Source: CADEED01 sp035765415 (lineage in GTDB: Bacteria; Pseudomonadota; Gammaproteobacteria; Steroidobacterales; Steroidobacteraceae). Taken from it: 64,000 nucleotides of DNA. The stretch is from assembly GCA_035765415.1 (NCBI GenBank), contig DASTXR010000047.1, positions 15,701-79,700 of the forward strand, written 5' to 3'. The notes under the pieces were generated by a model. It did no database searches and was not told where the DNA came from. It worked only from the letters and a program-made list of their open reading frames with translations. Within the stretch, counting starts at the first letter, position 1; each line of letters opens with the position of its first letter. This document shows positions 32,539 to 42,189 of the stretch, piece after piece. The translations under genes and the position numbers were made by a program.

Positions 32539-34524
32539 TCAGAGCATCGCCCGAACCAGCAGCCGGACCTCGCGGCCAGGCAGAATCACCTCGTCCTTGT
32601 TGAGAGAGACGGCGTTGCGCTGAACGCGATCGGTCAGGTTGCGTCCAACCAGCGTGATTTCGAAGTTCGTGCGCTTCTCGAGCGGACGCCATGTCGCCTG
32701 CGCGTCGACCGACACGAACCCCGCGGTGGGTGTTTCCGCCTGAGCAAGGTTGTCTTCACGCGGCCCGGTGTACTTGACGAGAAACCCGCCACCGATCCGC
32801 TGCCCGTCCCAGTTGAGCCCGAGCCCCACGTGGTAGGGCGAAATGCGCGGCACTTCACCGCCGCCATCGAGCTTCGCACGCACGTAGTCTGCCAGCACGA
32901 TGCCGCGCAGGGGCGCGCCTGCGGCTTCGGCCAGCTCGACGGTCGCACGCGCTTCGGCGCCCCAGTACGTCGCATCGCGCTGCTCGTAAATGAGCTCATC
33001 GAGCTCTCCGCCGTCGTCGTCGACGCAAATACCCTCGTCGTCACAGGTACGGCCCGTCAGATTCCCGAAAATGTAGTCCGTGAAATCCGAGCCCCACACC
33101 GCCGCTTCGAAACTTGCGCTTTTCGTGTCGTAGCGCAGGGTCGCCTCGAGTGAATTCGCGCGCTCTTCGTCGAACCCGGGATTGCCAATCTCGAACGTGC
33201 CCGTCGCTTCATGCGGCCCTCGCGCATACAGCTCGGTCTGCCCCGGCGCGCGTGCCGCGCTCGACAGCGTGAGCCCGAGCTGCAGCGCTTCGCTGGCCTC
33301 GAACAACAGCCCTGCGGACGCGCTGACCGGCGTGAAGCTGCGCGTAGTCGGAACGTCGTCCAGCGGCGTGCCGTCGACGTCCACGGCCTCGACGCGTGCG
33401 CCGACATGCAGGTGAAGTTGCGTCGACAAGGGCGCATCCGCGAAGGCGAATGCCGCCGCCGTCCTGGTCTCGGTCGGCAGTAGATAGTCGGCTCCCTCGC
33501 CGAGCGCCGCGAACTGCCGGTTCTGGAACTGCATGCCGAGCGCGGCGGCGGAGAACGGACCCACGGCGCCGAACAAGGCCTCGGCGCGCGCGTCCCATTC
33601 GTCATCCTTGAATGTCGAGCCCACCTCGCCGGTGTCGAGCGCGATTTCGCTGTGTTCGTAGTCGGCATGGCCTCCTTCGATGGTCAACGTCTGGAACGTG
33701 CCGATCTGCGGTGCAAACGAGGCGCGCAGCAGCTCCTTCGTCTGCTCCATGTCTATGAAAGCGCCTTCGCCGGGAATCCCGTATGCGGAGTCGTAGTGGA
33801 TCACCGCAGCCCCGACGCGGTTCTTGTCGAATAGATAGGAACCGCCGAGGGAATAGCCGTCGCCGCGAAAGAACGAGTTGGCCATCGTGCCGCCGGGAAT
33901 CTCGTAGTCGTCCGCTTCCCGCCTGAAGCCGTCGGCGTGGACGGCGAACGCGCCGATGCGGCCATCCAGCAGCGCCGATCCCTGGCGTGTGTCCGCGTTC
34001 GTGCCGTACAGACCCGTGAGTTCCGCGGCGAAAGGTTTGTCGGGCAGACGCGCGGGCACGCGGTTGTTGATGGCGTTGATGACGCCGCCGATCGCCTGGC
34101 TGCCGTAACGCAGCGTCGCTGCTCCGCGTATCACTTCGATGCGCTGCGCCGACAACGGATCGATGGGAATTCCGTGGTCGGGGCCGACGTCGGCGACATC
34201 GAAGCTGCCGATGCCGTCTTCGAGCGTGCGCACCCGGTTCGAGTCGAAACCGCGAATCACGGGCCGGCTGGCGCCGGAGGCGAAACCGCTGCCGGTCACG
34301 CCCGGAGTGTTTGCGAGCGCATCCGCGAGGTTGGCGCCGCCGGCCCGCAGGATCTCGTCGCGGTCGACGGTTTCGACGATGGTGGCGAGCTTGTCCTCGG
34401 GCGTGATCGGCGAGGCGCTGATGACGATGGTGTCGATGGAAGACGCGGGGTCGGCCGCGTGGGTGGCTGCGCTGCCGAACGTCGACAGGAACAGCAAGGC
34501 CCGAACGGGCTTGCGCATGGACAT
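32539..34524 (-). CDS. ZnuD-like TonB-dependent receptor, probable zinc (or other metal) uptake
   Basis: 661-residue outer-membrane receptor: signal peptide (about 1-25), TonB-box-like DTIVISA, plug domain with VIRGFDSNRVRTLEDGIG, PDHGIPIDPLSAQRIEVIRG and LRYGSQAIGGVINAI, then a barrel. The plug sequence closely recalls ZnuD zinc receptors. A barrel loop contains a Cys-acidic segment (TCDDEGICVDDDGG) suited to metal capture. GAAGGAG precedes the ATG at 34524. Upstream on the same strand is a DUF2946 protein, a frequent companion of metal receptors. Zinc is the best guess; copper is possible. Confidence 0.85.
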   Translation of the reverse strand: MSMRKPVRALLFLSTFGSAATHAADPASSIDTIVISASPITPEDKLATIVETVDRDEILRAGGANLADALANTPGVTGSGFASGASRPVIRGFDSNRVRTLEDGIGSFDVADVGPDHGIPIDPLSAQRIEVIRGAATLRYGSQAIGGVINAINNRVPARLPDKPFAAELTGLYGTNADTRQGSALLDGRIGAFAVHADGFRREADDYEIPGGTMANSFFRGDGYSLGGSYLFDKNRVGAAVIHYDSAYGIPGEGAFIDMEQTKELLRASFAPQIGTFQTLTIEGGHADYEHSEIALDTGEVGSTFKDDEWDARAEALFGAVGPFSAAALGMQFQNRQFAALGEGADYLLPTETRTAAAFAFADAPLSTQLHLHVGARVEAVDVDGTPLDDVPTTRSFTPVSASAGLLFEASEALQLGLTLSSAARAPGQTELYARGPHEATGTFEIGNPGFDEERANSLEATLRYDTKSASFEAAVWGSDFTDYIFGNLTGRTCDDEGICVDDDGGELDELIYEQRDATYWGAEARATVELAEAAGAPLRGIVLADYVRAKLDGGGEVPRISPYHVGLGLNWDGQRIGGGFLVKYTGPREDNLAQAETPTAGFVSVDAQATWRPLEKRTNFEITLVGRNLTDRVQRNAVSLNKDEVILPGREVRLLVRAML

Positions 34525-34589
34525 GGGAAATCTCCTTCCGAAACTAACAAACACGCGGCAGTGAGCGCCCGCGTGGAATCACTTGTCGT

Positions 34590-34898
34590 TCAGGAGAAGG
34601 AAGGAGGAGCGCGCGAACGGAACGCCGAGAAGGCGCGATGCGGAACGCTGACGAACGCGGCGACGTCGGCCGCGCGGTCGTGGGACACCTGGACTGCCAG
34701 CACCACGGTGGGCGCGCCGCCCGCCATGTTCTGCATCGGCGCGAAGGAGGCGCACTCGCCGCAGAGCTGGCTCGGCGTCGGAGTGGCGTGCGGATCGGCT
34801 TTGTAGTGGCTGCTGGCGTGCACCACCATGCCGAGCTGGGCGAACAACAACGCCAGCGACAGCACATGCGCGAACCAGCGGCGATTACGTCGAATCAA
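34590..34898 (-). CDS. DUF2946-family small membrane protein
   Basis: 102 residues with one hydrophobic segment near the N-terminus (HVLSLALLFAQLGMVVHA) and a periplasmic part containing His residues and CGECASF, the pattern of DUF2946 proteins beside metal receptors. The TTG start at 34898 is chosen because GGAGG lies 6 bases before it and the protein then begins with RRNRRW as in the family; an ATG at 34967 would add 23 residues. It precedes the ZnuD-like receptor by 65 bases. Its function is not established; periplasmic metal binding is inferred. Confidence 0.65.
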   Translation of the reverse strand: MIRRNRRWFAHVLSLALLFAQLGMVVHASSHYKADPHATPTPSQLCGECASFAPMQNMAGGAPTVVLAVQVSHDRAADVAAFVSVPHRAFSAFRSRAPPSFS

Positions 34899-35000
34899 AT
34901 CGGCCTCCGCGGCCAAGTATTCCCGCAAGCACACCTGTCGACAAGGTCGGCCCGGCGAAAGTTGCACACCGGCGTTGCCCTGCCCACCAAACTAACGGAC

Positions 35001-35021
35001 GCCGCCGCCTCGGCGGCGTTT
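35001..35021. terminator. Hairpin followed by TTTT, probable terminator
   Basis: GCCGCCG (35001-35007) pairs with CGGCGGC (35011-35017) around a 3-base loop, followed by GTTTT on the plus strand and preceded by AAAA on the minus-strand reading. It sits just past the stop of the minus-strand dehydratase gene and is its most likely 3' end. Confidence 0.45.
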
Positions 35022-35041
35022 TCCGTCGTGGGCGTCAGCCT

Positions 35042-36754
35042 TCAATGAGAATCGCGCGTCACGACGGTGCCGCTTCCACCCACCAGGAAGTCCAGATCCG
35101 CGCCCTTGTCGGCTTGCTGCACGTGCTCGACATAGAGCTTGTAATAGCCGCGCTTCGGCGGCTCCGGCGCCTTCCACGCCGCACGGCGGCTGGCGAGCTC
35201 CGCGTCGCTCACGTCGAGATGCAGCTTCCGCGCCGGCACGTCGAGCTCGATGATGTCACCGGTCTGCACCAGCGCCAGCGGACCGCCGGCCGCGGACTCC
35301 GGCGCCACGTGCAACACGACGGTGCCGTAGGCCGTGCCGCTCATGCGCGCATCGGAGATGCGCACCATGTCCGTGATGCCCTTGCGCAGCACCTTGGGCG
35401 GCAGCGGCATGTTGCCGACCTCGGCCATGCCCGGGTATCCCTTCGGGCCGCAGCCCTTGAGCACCATGATGGAGTTCTCGTCGATGTCGAGACTCTCGTC
35501 GTCGATCTTCGCTTTCAGGTCTTCGATGGTCTCGAACACCACCGCCTTGCCGCGGTGCCTGAGTAGTTTGGGCGTGGCGGCCGAGGGCTTGATGACCGCG
35601 CCATCGGGCGCGAGATTGCCGCGCAGGATGGCGATGCCGGCGTTCGCCTTGAACGGATCGTCGAAAGACTTGATGACGTCGCGATTCCACACCGGCGCAC
35701 CGGCGATGTTCTCGCCGAGGGTCTTGCCGTTGGCGGTGATCGCATCCTGGTTCAGCACCGCGGCGATCTCTTTGAGGACGGCGGGCAATCCACCGGCGTA
35801 GTAGAAATCTTCCATGAGGTACTGGCCCGAGGGCTGCAGGTTCACGAGGCATGGAAGCTGCGAGCCGAGCTTGTCCCAGTCCGTCAGCTCGAGCTTGACC
35901 CCCAGGCGGCCTGCGATGGCTAACAAGTGCACCACGGAGTTGGTGGAGCCGCCGATGGCGGCGTTGGCCTTGATGGCGTTCTCGAACGCCTGGCGCGTGA
36001 GGATCTTCGACAGCACGAGGTCTTCACGCACCATCTCGACGATGCGCCGCCCGGATAACTGCGCCAGCCGGTAGCGCCGTGAATCGACGGCCGGAATGGC
36101 GGCGTTGCCGGGCAACGAGACGCCCAGCGCCTCGACCATGCTGGCCATCGTCGACGCCGTGCCCATCGTCATGCAATGGCCTTTCGAGCGATGCATGCAG
36201 GATTCGGCGGCCGTGAATTCCTCCTGCGACATCTTTCCGGCCCGCACGTCTTCGGACATCTGCCACACGCCGGTGCCCGAACCGATCTGCTTGCCACGAA
36301 AGCGCCCTGACAACATCGGCCCGCCCGAAATGCCGATGGTCGGCAAATCGCAACTCGCGGCGCCCATGAGCAGCGACGGCGTGGTTTTGTCGCAACCCAT
36401 GAGCAGCACGACACCATCCATCGGATTGCCGCGAATGGATTCTTCGACGTCCATGCTGGCGAGATTGCGGAACAACATCGCCGTGGGCTTGAGCTGCGTT
36501 TCGCCCAGCGACATCACCGGAAACTCGAGCGGAAACCCGCCGGCTTCGAGGACGCCACGCTTTACAAATTCTGCGATCTCGCGGAAATGCCCATTGCAGG
36601 GAGTGAGTTCGCTCCAGGTGTTGCAGATGCCGATGACCGGCCGCCCGTCGAACATGTCATCCGGATACCCCTGGTTCTTGAGCCAGCTTCGATGGATGAA
36701 GCCGTCCTTGTCCTTCTTGCCGAACCAGTCCTGACTGCGCAACCGACGCTTCAT
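35042..36754 (-). CDS. IlvD/Edd-family sugar-acid dehydratase, probable L-arabinonate dehydratase
   Basis: 570-residue [2Fe-2S] dehydratase converting an aldonate to its 2-keto-3-deoxy derivative. Cluster cysteines fall at C53 (TPCN), C121 (GCDKT) and C194 (GHCMTMGTAST). That spacing, and the opening RLRSQDWFGKKDKDGFIHRSW, mark the pentonate/arabinonate dehydratase subgroup rather than IlvD or Edd. The ATG at 36754 is chosen over an upstream codon lacking similarity. It is divergent from the SDR, AraD1 and sugar-transporter operon, with which it forms a non-phosphorylative sugar pathway. Confidence 0.9.
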   Translation of the reverse strand: MKRRLRSQDWFGKKDKDGFIHRSWLKNQGYPDDMFDGRPVIGICNTWSELTPCNGHFREIAEFVKRGVLEAGGFPLEFPVMSLGETQLKPTAMLFRNLASMDVEESIRGNPMDGVVLLMGCDKTTPSLLMGAASCDLPTIGISGGPMLSGRFRGKQIGSGTGVWQMSEDVRAGKMSQEEFTAAESCMHRSKGHCMTMGTASTMASMVEALGVSLPGNAAIPAVDSRRYRLAQLSGRRIVEMVREDLVLSKILTRQAFENAIKANAAIGGSTNSVVHLLAIAGRLGVKLELTDWDKLGSQLPCLVNLQPSGQYLMEDFYYAGGLPAVLKEIAAVLNQDAITANGKTLGENIAGAPVWNRDVIKSFDDPFKANAGIAILRGNLAPDGAVIKPSAATPKLLRHRGKAVVFETIEDLKAKIDDESLDIDENSIMVLKGCGPKGYPGMAEVGNMPLPPKVLRKGITDMVRISDARMSGTAYGTVVLHVAPESAAGGPLALVQTGDIIELDVPARKLHLDVSDAELASRRAAWKAPEPPKRGYYKLYVEHVQQADKGADLDFLVGGSGTVVTRDSH

Positions 36755-36851
36755 CTTCGAAACCCGTGAATGAGAAGGGGCGCACCTTCGCACAAGCAGC
36801 GCCGGAATATCTATACTTCAGCGCTTTTCGCGCAGCCCCCGAGGCCTTTCA

Positions 36852-37652
36852 ATGCCGGTCGATCGTCGAGACTCCCCCGCTGCCCTCGAAGGTGGCGCCA
36901 GTTACCCGTCCCTGCGCGGCCGCAGCGTTTTCATTACGGGCGGTGGATCGGGTATTGGAGGATGTCTGACCGAGGCGTTTGCGAGGCAAGGGTCGCTGGT
37001 GGCGTTCGTGGACTATGCCGAAGCCCCTTCCCTGGAACTGGTATCGCGCCTCGAAAAGGCAGGATTGGCCAGGCCCTGGTATCGCAAGACCGACGTCACC
37101 GATGTGCGCGCGCTGCAAGCCGCCATCCATGACGCCGCCAAGGCGCTCGGCGACTTCCACGTACTCATTAATAACGTCGCCAGCGACGACCGGCATTCAC
37201 TCATGGAAGTGACCCCGGAGTACTACGACGCGCGCATCGCCGTGAACCAGCGGCCGGCGTTCTTCGCCATCCAGGCGGTGGTGCCCGGCATGAAGAAGAT
37301 GGGCGGCGGTTCCATCATCAACTTCGGCAGCAATTCATACGGCGCCAAGGGCCGCAACATGCCCGTCTACACCACGGCGAAATCGTCGGTCATCGGGCTC
37401 ACGCGAGGCTTGGCCGCGGAACTCGGCGAGCACCGCATCCGCGTCAACGTGATCACGCCCGGCTGGATCATGACGCAGCGTCAGATCGAGAAATGGCTCA
37501 CGCCCGAAGGTGAGCTCGAGATCAAGCGCAACCAGGTGCTGCCTGACAAGGTGCGGCCCGAAGACGTGGCGCCGATGGCGTTGTTCCTCGCCTCGGATGA
37601 AGCGCGCGCGTGTTCCGCGCAGGAATACATCGTCGACGCGGGGTGGTTGTGA
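36852..37652 (+). CDS. SDR-family sugar dehydrogenase
   Basis: 266-residue short-chain dehydrogenase with cofactor motif TGGGSGIG (29-36), LINN and the catalytic triad S160, Y173, K177 (YTTAK). An aspartate after beta-2 (FVDYAE) favours NAD. Together with the divergent dehydratase and downstream transporter it probably oxidises L-arabinose, D-galactose or a related aldose to the lactone, the first step of a Weimberg/De Ley-Doudoroff-type route. No lactonase gene is visible. The TGA overlaps the GTG start of the next gene. Confidence 0.87.
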   Translation: MPVDRRDSPAALEGGASYPSLRGRSVFITGGGSGIGGCLTEAFARQGSLVAFVDYAEAPSLELVSRLEKAGLARPWYRKTDVTDVRALQAAIHDAAKALGDFHVLINNVASDDRHSLMEVTPEYYDARIAVNQRPAFFAIQAVVPGMKKMGGGSIINFGSNSYGAKGRNMPVYTTAKSSVIGLTRGLAAELGEHRIRVNVITPGWIMTQRQIEKWLTPEGELEIKRNQVLPDKVRPEDVAPMALFLASDEARACSAQEYIVDAGWL

Positions 37653-38635
37653 GGCTTCTGCAGTTCAGCGACGGCGGGCACACGCGTGTCGCGCGCATCG
37701 ACGCCAGCGGCGCGGTGTTGCCGCTGACGCGTTTCGAGACCACCTGGCAACTTGCGCGTGCGGCCATCAGTGAGCGGCGCACGCTCGAACAGCTCGCGGG
37801 CGCCGAGGCGGTGGGCGCCGCGGTCTCCTACGACGATCTGCTGCGCGAAGGACGGCTGCTGCCGCCGCTCACGCACCCGGATCCGGGACACTGCCTGGTG
37901 AGCGGCACCGGGCTCACACATCTCGGCAGCGCGGCCGCGCGCGATGCGATGCATGCGATAAAAAACGACGACCTCACCGACTCCATGAAAATGTTCAAGG
38001 CGGGCGTGGAAGGCGGCAAGCCGAAGAGCAGCAAACCCGGCGCGCAACCGGAATGGTTCTACAAGGGCAACGGCCGCAACGTGGTGGGCTGCGGCTCGCC
38101 GCTGTCGTCACCCGACTTCGCGGACGACCACGGCGAAGAGCCGGAGATCGTCGGCCTGTACGTCATCGACGACAACCGGCGCCCTCGCCGCCTGGGTTTC
38201 GCCATCGGCAACGAGTTCTCCGACCACGTGACCGAGCGCCGCAACTATCTACTGCTGGCGCACTCCAAGCTGCGCCAGTGCGGCGTCGGCCCGATGCTGA
38301 ACACCGGCACGCTGCAGGCGAACCTGGAAGGCACCAGCCGTATCCGCCGCGACGGCGCCGTGTTGTGGCAGAAGACCTTCCTCACCGGCGAAGCGAACAT
38401 GTGCCACACGTTCGCCAATCTCGAATATCACCATTTCAAGTACAAGCAACATCGCGTTCCCGGCGACGTGCACCTGCACTTCTTCGGCACCGCGACCGTC
38501 AGCTGCGCCGATGGCATCGTCGTGCAGGCCGGCGATGAATTCGAGATCGACCTGCCGGCGCTCGGCGCGCCGCTGACCAACAAGCTGCTGATCGAGCCGG
38601 GCGGCCTCGCGCTGCATGACACCGCGGCTTTATGA
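37649..38635 (+). CDS. AraD1-like FAH-superfamily protein
   Basis: 328 residues of the fumarylacetoacetate-hydrolase superfamily, AraD1 type, which process 2-keto-3-deoxy sugar acids or related acylpyruvates. Family features include VSGTGLTHLGS, the metal-ligand region GLYVIDDNRRPRRLGFAIGNEFSDH and a C-terminal PGDVHLHFFGTATVSCADG. The GTG at 37649 overlaps the SDR stop (GTGA) and is preferred over an earlier in-frame codon inside the SDR gene. As downstream step it would act on the dehydratase product. Exact reaction (dehydratase or aldolase) is not settled by the sequence. Confidence 0.85.
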   Translation: MRLLQFSDGGHTRVARIDASGAVLPLTRFETTWQLARAAISERRTLEQLAGAEAVGAAVSYDDLLREGRLLPPLTHPDPGHCLVSGTGLTHLGSAAARDAMHAIKNDDLTDSMKMFKAGVEGGKPKSSKPGAQPEWFYKGNGRNVVGCGSPLSSPDFADDHGEEPEIVGLYVIDDNRRPRRLGFAIGNEFSDHVTERRNYLLLAHSKLRQCGVGPMLNTGTLQANLEGTSRIRRDGAVLWQKTFLTGEANMCHTFANLEYHHFKYKQHRVPGDVHLHFFGTATVSCADGIVVQAGDEFEIDLPALGAPLTNKLLIEPGGLALHDTAAL

Positions 38636-38655
38636 AGTGTCGCCAGGGGGAATCG

Positions 38656-39618
38656 ATGACGCTCACGCGACGACTGGTAATGCTCGCGGTCGCCGCGGGC
38701 GCGCTCGCGGTTTCGGGTTGCACGCGCGAGCAGCCGGACAATCGCATCGTCCTCGGCTTCAGCCAGATCGGCGCCGAGAGTGAATGGCGCACGGCGAACA
38801 CCGAATCGATCAAGTCCGCCGCCATGACCAGCAACATCGACCTGCGTTTCGCCGACGCGCAGCAGAAACAGGAAAACCAGATCAAGGCGCTGCGCAGCTT
38901 CATCGCGCAGAAGGTGGACGTCATCGCGTTTTCACCGGTGGTGGCCACGGGCTGGGACAACGTGCTCATGGAAGCCCGCGCCGCCGGCATTCCCGTGATC
39001 CTCACCGATCGCGCCGTGACCAGCGACCCGTCGCTGTATGTCGGTTTCCTCGGCTCGGACTTCGTCGAGGAAGGCCGCAAGGCGGCACGCTGGGTCACCG
39101 GGAAATTCAAGGACACGCCGGGCGACGTGAACATCGTCGAACTGCAGGGCACCGTGGGCTCGGCGCCTGCCAACGATCGCAAGAAGGGATTCGAGGAAAT
39201 CATCGCCGCCGACCCGCGCTTCAGGATCATCCGCTCGCAGACCGGAGATTTCACGCGCACCAGGGGCAAGGAGGCGATGGAAGCCATCCTGAAGTCCGAA
39301 TCGCGCAAGATCCACGTGCTCTACGCGCACAACGACGACATGGCCATCGGCGCGATCCAGGCGATCGAGGAAGCCGGCCTCAAGCCAGGCTCGGAAATTC
39401 TCATCGTGTCCATCGACGCAGTGAAAGGCGCGTTCGAAGCGATGATCGCAGGCAAGCTGAACGCCACCATCGAATGCAATCCGCTGCTGGGTCCGCAGCT
39501 CATGACCTCGGTCACCGAAGTGGTGTCGGGCCGGCCCATCCCGAAGCGCATCGTCGTCGAGGAAACCATGTTCACGATGGAAACGGCGAAGCAATACATC
39601 CAGTCGCGCAAGTATTGA
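38656..39618 (+). CDS. ytfQ: Sugar ABC transporter substrate-binding lipoprotein (YtfQ-like)
   Basis: 320 residues, periplasmic-binding-protein fold of the ribose/galactofuranose class, starting IVLGFSQIGAESEWRTANTE as in YtfQ. The signal ends with lipobox VSGC near residue 24, so this copy is a lipoprotein tethered to the inner membrane, whereas E. coli YtfQ is soluble. GGGGGA precedes the ATG at 38656. In E. coli the YtfQ/YtfR/YtfT/YjfF system takes up galactofuranose; here the pathway genes suggest arabinose- or galactose-type furanoses. Confidence 0.92.
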   Translation: MTLTRRLVMLAVAAGALAVSGCTREQPDNRIVLGFSQIGAESEWRTANTESIKSAAMTSNIDLRFADAQQKQENQIKALRSFIAQKVDVIAFSPVVATGWDNVLMEARAAGIPVILTDRAVTSDPSLYVGFLGSDFVEEGRKAARWVTGKFKDTPGDVNIVELQGTVGSAPANDRKKGFEEIIAADPRFRIIRSQTGDFTRTRGKEAMEAILKSESRKIHVLYAHNDDMAIGAIQAIEEAGLKPGSEILIVSIDAVKGAFEAMIAGKLNATIECNPLLGPQLMTSVTEVVSGRPIPKRIVVEETMFTMETAKQYIQSRKY

Positions 39619-39628
39619 CCCGCATGCG

Positions 39629-41155
39629 ATGAATGACCCAGCGATCGTACTTCGGGCGCGCGACATCTCCCGCGCCTTTCCGGGCGTACAGGCCCTGTCC
39701 GGCGCCGGGCTCACGTTGCGCGCGGGCGAAGTCCATGCGCTCATGGGACAGAACGGCGCCGGCAAGTCCACGCTGATCAAGGTACTGACCGGCGTCTACG
39801 CGCCCGATGCCGGCAGCATCGAACTACTCGGCAGGCCGGTCGCGCCCGAATCGCCGATTCACGCGCAGCAGCTCGGCATCAGCGCCGTGCACCAGGAAAG
39901 CCACCTGCTCCCCAATCTCTCGGTGGCCGAGAACATCTGCGCCGGCAGGTACCCGCGCCGCGCGTGGACGCGCGGCGGCGGCATCGACTGGCGCGAAACG
40001 GAGCGGCGCGCGGCTGAGTTGTTAGCCAGCCTCGGCATCAGGCTCGACGTCACCCAGCTTGCCGGCGGCCTGCCCGCCGCCCTGCAACAGCTTGCGACCG
40101 TGGCGCGGGCCGTGGCCACCGACGCGCGCGTGCTGATCCTCGACGAACCGACCTCGAGCCTCGATGCCGACGAAGTGCAGGCATTGTTCGCGCTCATCCG
40201 CCGCCTGCGCGACAAGGGCGTCGCCATTCTTTTCGTCACGCATTTCCTCGACCAGGTGTACGAGATCTGCGATCGCATGACCGTGCTGCGTAATGGCAGG
40301 TTCATCGGCGAATACGCCTGCGCAAGCCTCGATTCACACGGGCTGGTGGCCGCGATGGTCGGCCGCGAGGTGGCGGCGACGCCGGCCGTGGAACACGTCG
40401 CGCAGGAACGCGAACAGGCCGCGCGCCCGCCCGTGCTCGCCGCACGGAATCTCTCGCGCCGCGGCCAGCTCAAGCCGCTCGACATCGAGCTCAAGCCCGG
40501 TGAAGTGCTGGGCCTCGCCGGGTTGTTAGGCTCGGGGCGCACCGAGCTCGCGCGCCTGTTGTTTGCGCTCGACGCGCGCGATACGGGCGACATCAGCGTG
40601 GATGGCCAGCCGGCGAAGCTCGACAATCCCGCGGACGCGCTGCGCCTCGGGCTCGGGTTCTGCCCGGAAGACCGCAAGCACAGCGGCATCGTCGCCGACC
40701 TGTCGGTGCGCGAGAACATCGCGCTGGCGCTGCAGGCGCGCATGGGTCTCAGGAAATTCCTCGGCCTCGCCGAACAACGGCAGATCGCCGAAAAGCTGGT
40801 GGCGGCGCTGGGCGTGAAGACCGCGAGCATCGAAACACCGATCGGCCAGCTCTCCGGCGGCAACCAGCAGAAGGCCATCATCGCGCGCTGGCTGGCCACG
40901 CATCCGCGCGTGCTGATACTCGACGAGCCCACGCGCGGCATCGACGTCGCCGCAAAACAGGAATTGATGAACGAGATTCTGGAGCTCGCGCGCGGCGGCA
41001 CGGCCGTGTTGTTCATCTCCGCGGAAATCGACGAAGTGGTCCGCGTCGCCGATCGCATCATGGTGCTGCGCGACCGCGCCAAGGCGGGCGAGCTGCCGGG
41101 CGGCGCCAACGAGGACGCGGTCTATTCGCTGATCGCCGCGAGCCAAAAGGCATGA
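39629..41155 (+). CDS. ytfR: Sugar ABC transporter ATPase, double-domain (YtfR-like)
   Basis: 508 residues with two ABC domains as in all ribose-class importers. Domain 1 (about 5-240) has GQNGAGKS, a degenerate signature and LILDEPTSSLD. Domain 2 (about 260-500) has GLLGSGRTEL in place of a full Walker A, signature LSGGNQQK and LILDEPTRGID. That asymmetry is typical of the family. It starts 10 bases after the binding-protein gene and overlaps the first permease by 4 bases (ATGA). Confidence 0.94.
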   Translation: MNDPAIVLRARDISRAFPGVQALSGAGLTLRAGEVHALMGQNGAGKSTLIKVLTGVYAPDAGSIELLGRPVAPESPIHAQQLGISAVHQESHLLPNLSVAENICAGRYPRRAWTRGGGIDWRETERRAAELLASLGIRLDVTQLAGGLPAALQQLATVARAVATDARVLILDEPTSSLDADEVQALFALIRRLRDKGVAILFVTHFLDQVYEICDRMTVLRNGRFIGEYACASLDSHGLVAAMVGREVAATPAVEHVAQEREQAARPPVLAARNLSRRGQLKPLDIELKPGEVLGLAGLLGSGRTELARLLFALDARDTGDISVDGQPAKLDNPADALRLGLGFCPEDRKHSGIVADLSVRENIALALQARMGLRKFLGLAEQRQIAEKLVAALGVKTASIETPIGQLSGGNQQKAIIARWLATHPRVLILDEPTRGIDVAAKQELMNEILELARGGTAVLFISAEIDEVVRVADRIMVLRDRAKAGELPGGANEDAVYSLIAASQKA

Positions 41156-42189
41156 AGCGCTTTCTGGGCCACGCACTCTTCTGGCCCGCCATGGCGCTGG
41201 CGCTGCTGCTCGTGGCCAGCGCCCTCTTCAATCCTTCGTTCGTCACGCTCACGTGGCGCGACGGGCACCTGTACGGCAGCGTCATCGACATCCTGAACCG
41301 CGCCGCGCCGCTCATCGTCGTGTCGCTGGGCATGACGCTGGTGATCGCGGTGCGCGGCCTCGACATCTCGGTGGGCGCGGTGGTGGCCATCTCGGCCGCG
41401 GTGGTGGCGCTCATGATCGGCGGCGGCTTCAGCGCCACCGGCGAAGTACACAGCGACAACCCGTTGTGGCTGGCGCTGGCCGCGGCGCTCGGCGTCGCCG
41501 CGGCATGCGGGCTGTGGAACGGGTTGTTAGTCGTGAAGGCCGGGATGCAGCCCATCGTCGCCACGCTCATCCTCATGGTGGCCGGCCGCGGGATTGCGCA
41601 GCTGCTCACCGGCGGGCAGATCATCACGGTCTACTACCCGCCGTTCTTCACGCTGGGCAATGGCTTCCTGCTGGGCCTGCCCGTGGCGTTGTGGATCGCG
41701 GGCCTGCTGTGGGCAGCGTTGCACCTGGTGCTGTCGCGCACCGCGCTCGGGCTTTTCGTGCGCTCCATCGGCGGCAACCCCGAAGCGGCCCGTGTCGCCG
41801 GCGTACGTTCCTCGGCCATCACGCTGTGCGTGTACACGTTTTGCGGCCTGGCCGCGGGAGTTGCCGGGCTCATCGTGAGCTCCAACGTGAAGAGCGCCGA
41901 TGCCAACAATGCCGGCCAGCTGCTCGAGCTCGACGCCATCCTCGCGGTGACGCTGGGCGGCACGGCGCTCACCGGTGGCCGGTTCACGCTGGCTGGCACG
42001 GTGATCGGCGCGCTGATCATTCAAACGCTCACGTCGATGATCTACTCGCTCGGCGTGCCGCCGGAAGTGAACCTGGTGGTGAAGGCAGCGCTGGTGTTCG
42101 CCGTGATGCTGCTGCAATCGGCGGAGTTCCGCGGGCTCGTGGCGCGCATGGTGCGTGCGGACAAGTCCCTCGATGGGACGAGACGATGA
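41152..42189 (+). CDS. ytfT: Sugar ABC transporter permease (YtfT-like)
   Basis: 345-residue inner-membrane permease of the BPD_transp_2 family with about eight to ten hydrophobic segments. The motif GMTLVIAVRGLDISVGAVVAIS is characteristic of ribose-class permeases, and the ATPase-coupling region is RSIGGNPEAARVAGV. It pairs with the following YjfF-like permease as a heterodimer. Translationally coupled to neighbours on both sides by ATGA overlaps. Confidence 0.93.
   Translation: MKRFLGHALFWPAMALALLLVASALFNPSFVTLTWRDGHLYGSVIDILNRAAPLIVVSLGMTLVIAVRGLDISVGAVVAISAAVVALMIGGGFSATGEVHSDNPLWLALAAALGVAAACGLWNGLLVVKAGMQPIVATLILMVAGRGIAQLLTGGQIITVYYPPFFTLGNGFLLGLPVALWIAGLLWAALHLVLSRTALGLFVRSIGGNPEAARVAGVRSSAITLCVYTFCGLAAGVAGLIVSSNVKSADANNAGQLLELDAILAVTLGGTALTGGRFTLAGTVIGALIIQTLTSMIYSLGVPPEVNLVVKAALVFAVMLLQSAEFRGLVARMVRADKSLDGTRR

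Noticed and set aside
31172..32623. 483-codon plus-strand frame opposite the epoxide hydrolase pair
   Set aside because: No recognisable domain, covers a gene boundary on the other strand; shadow frame.
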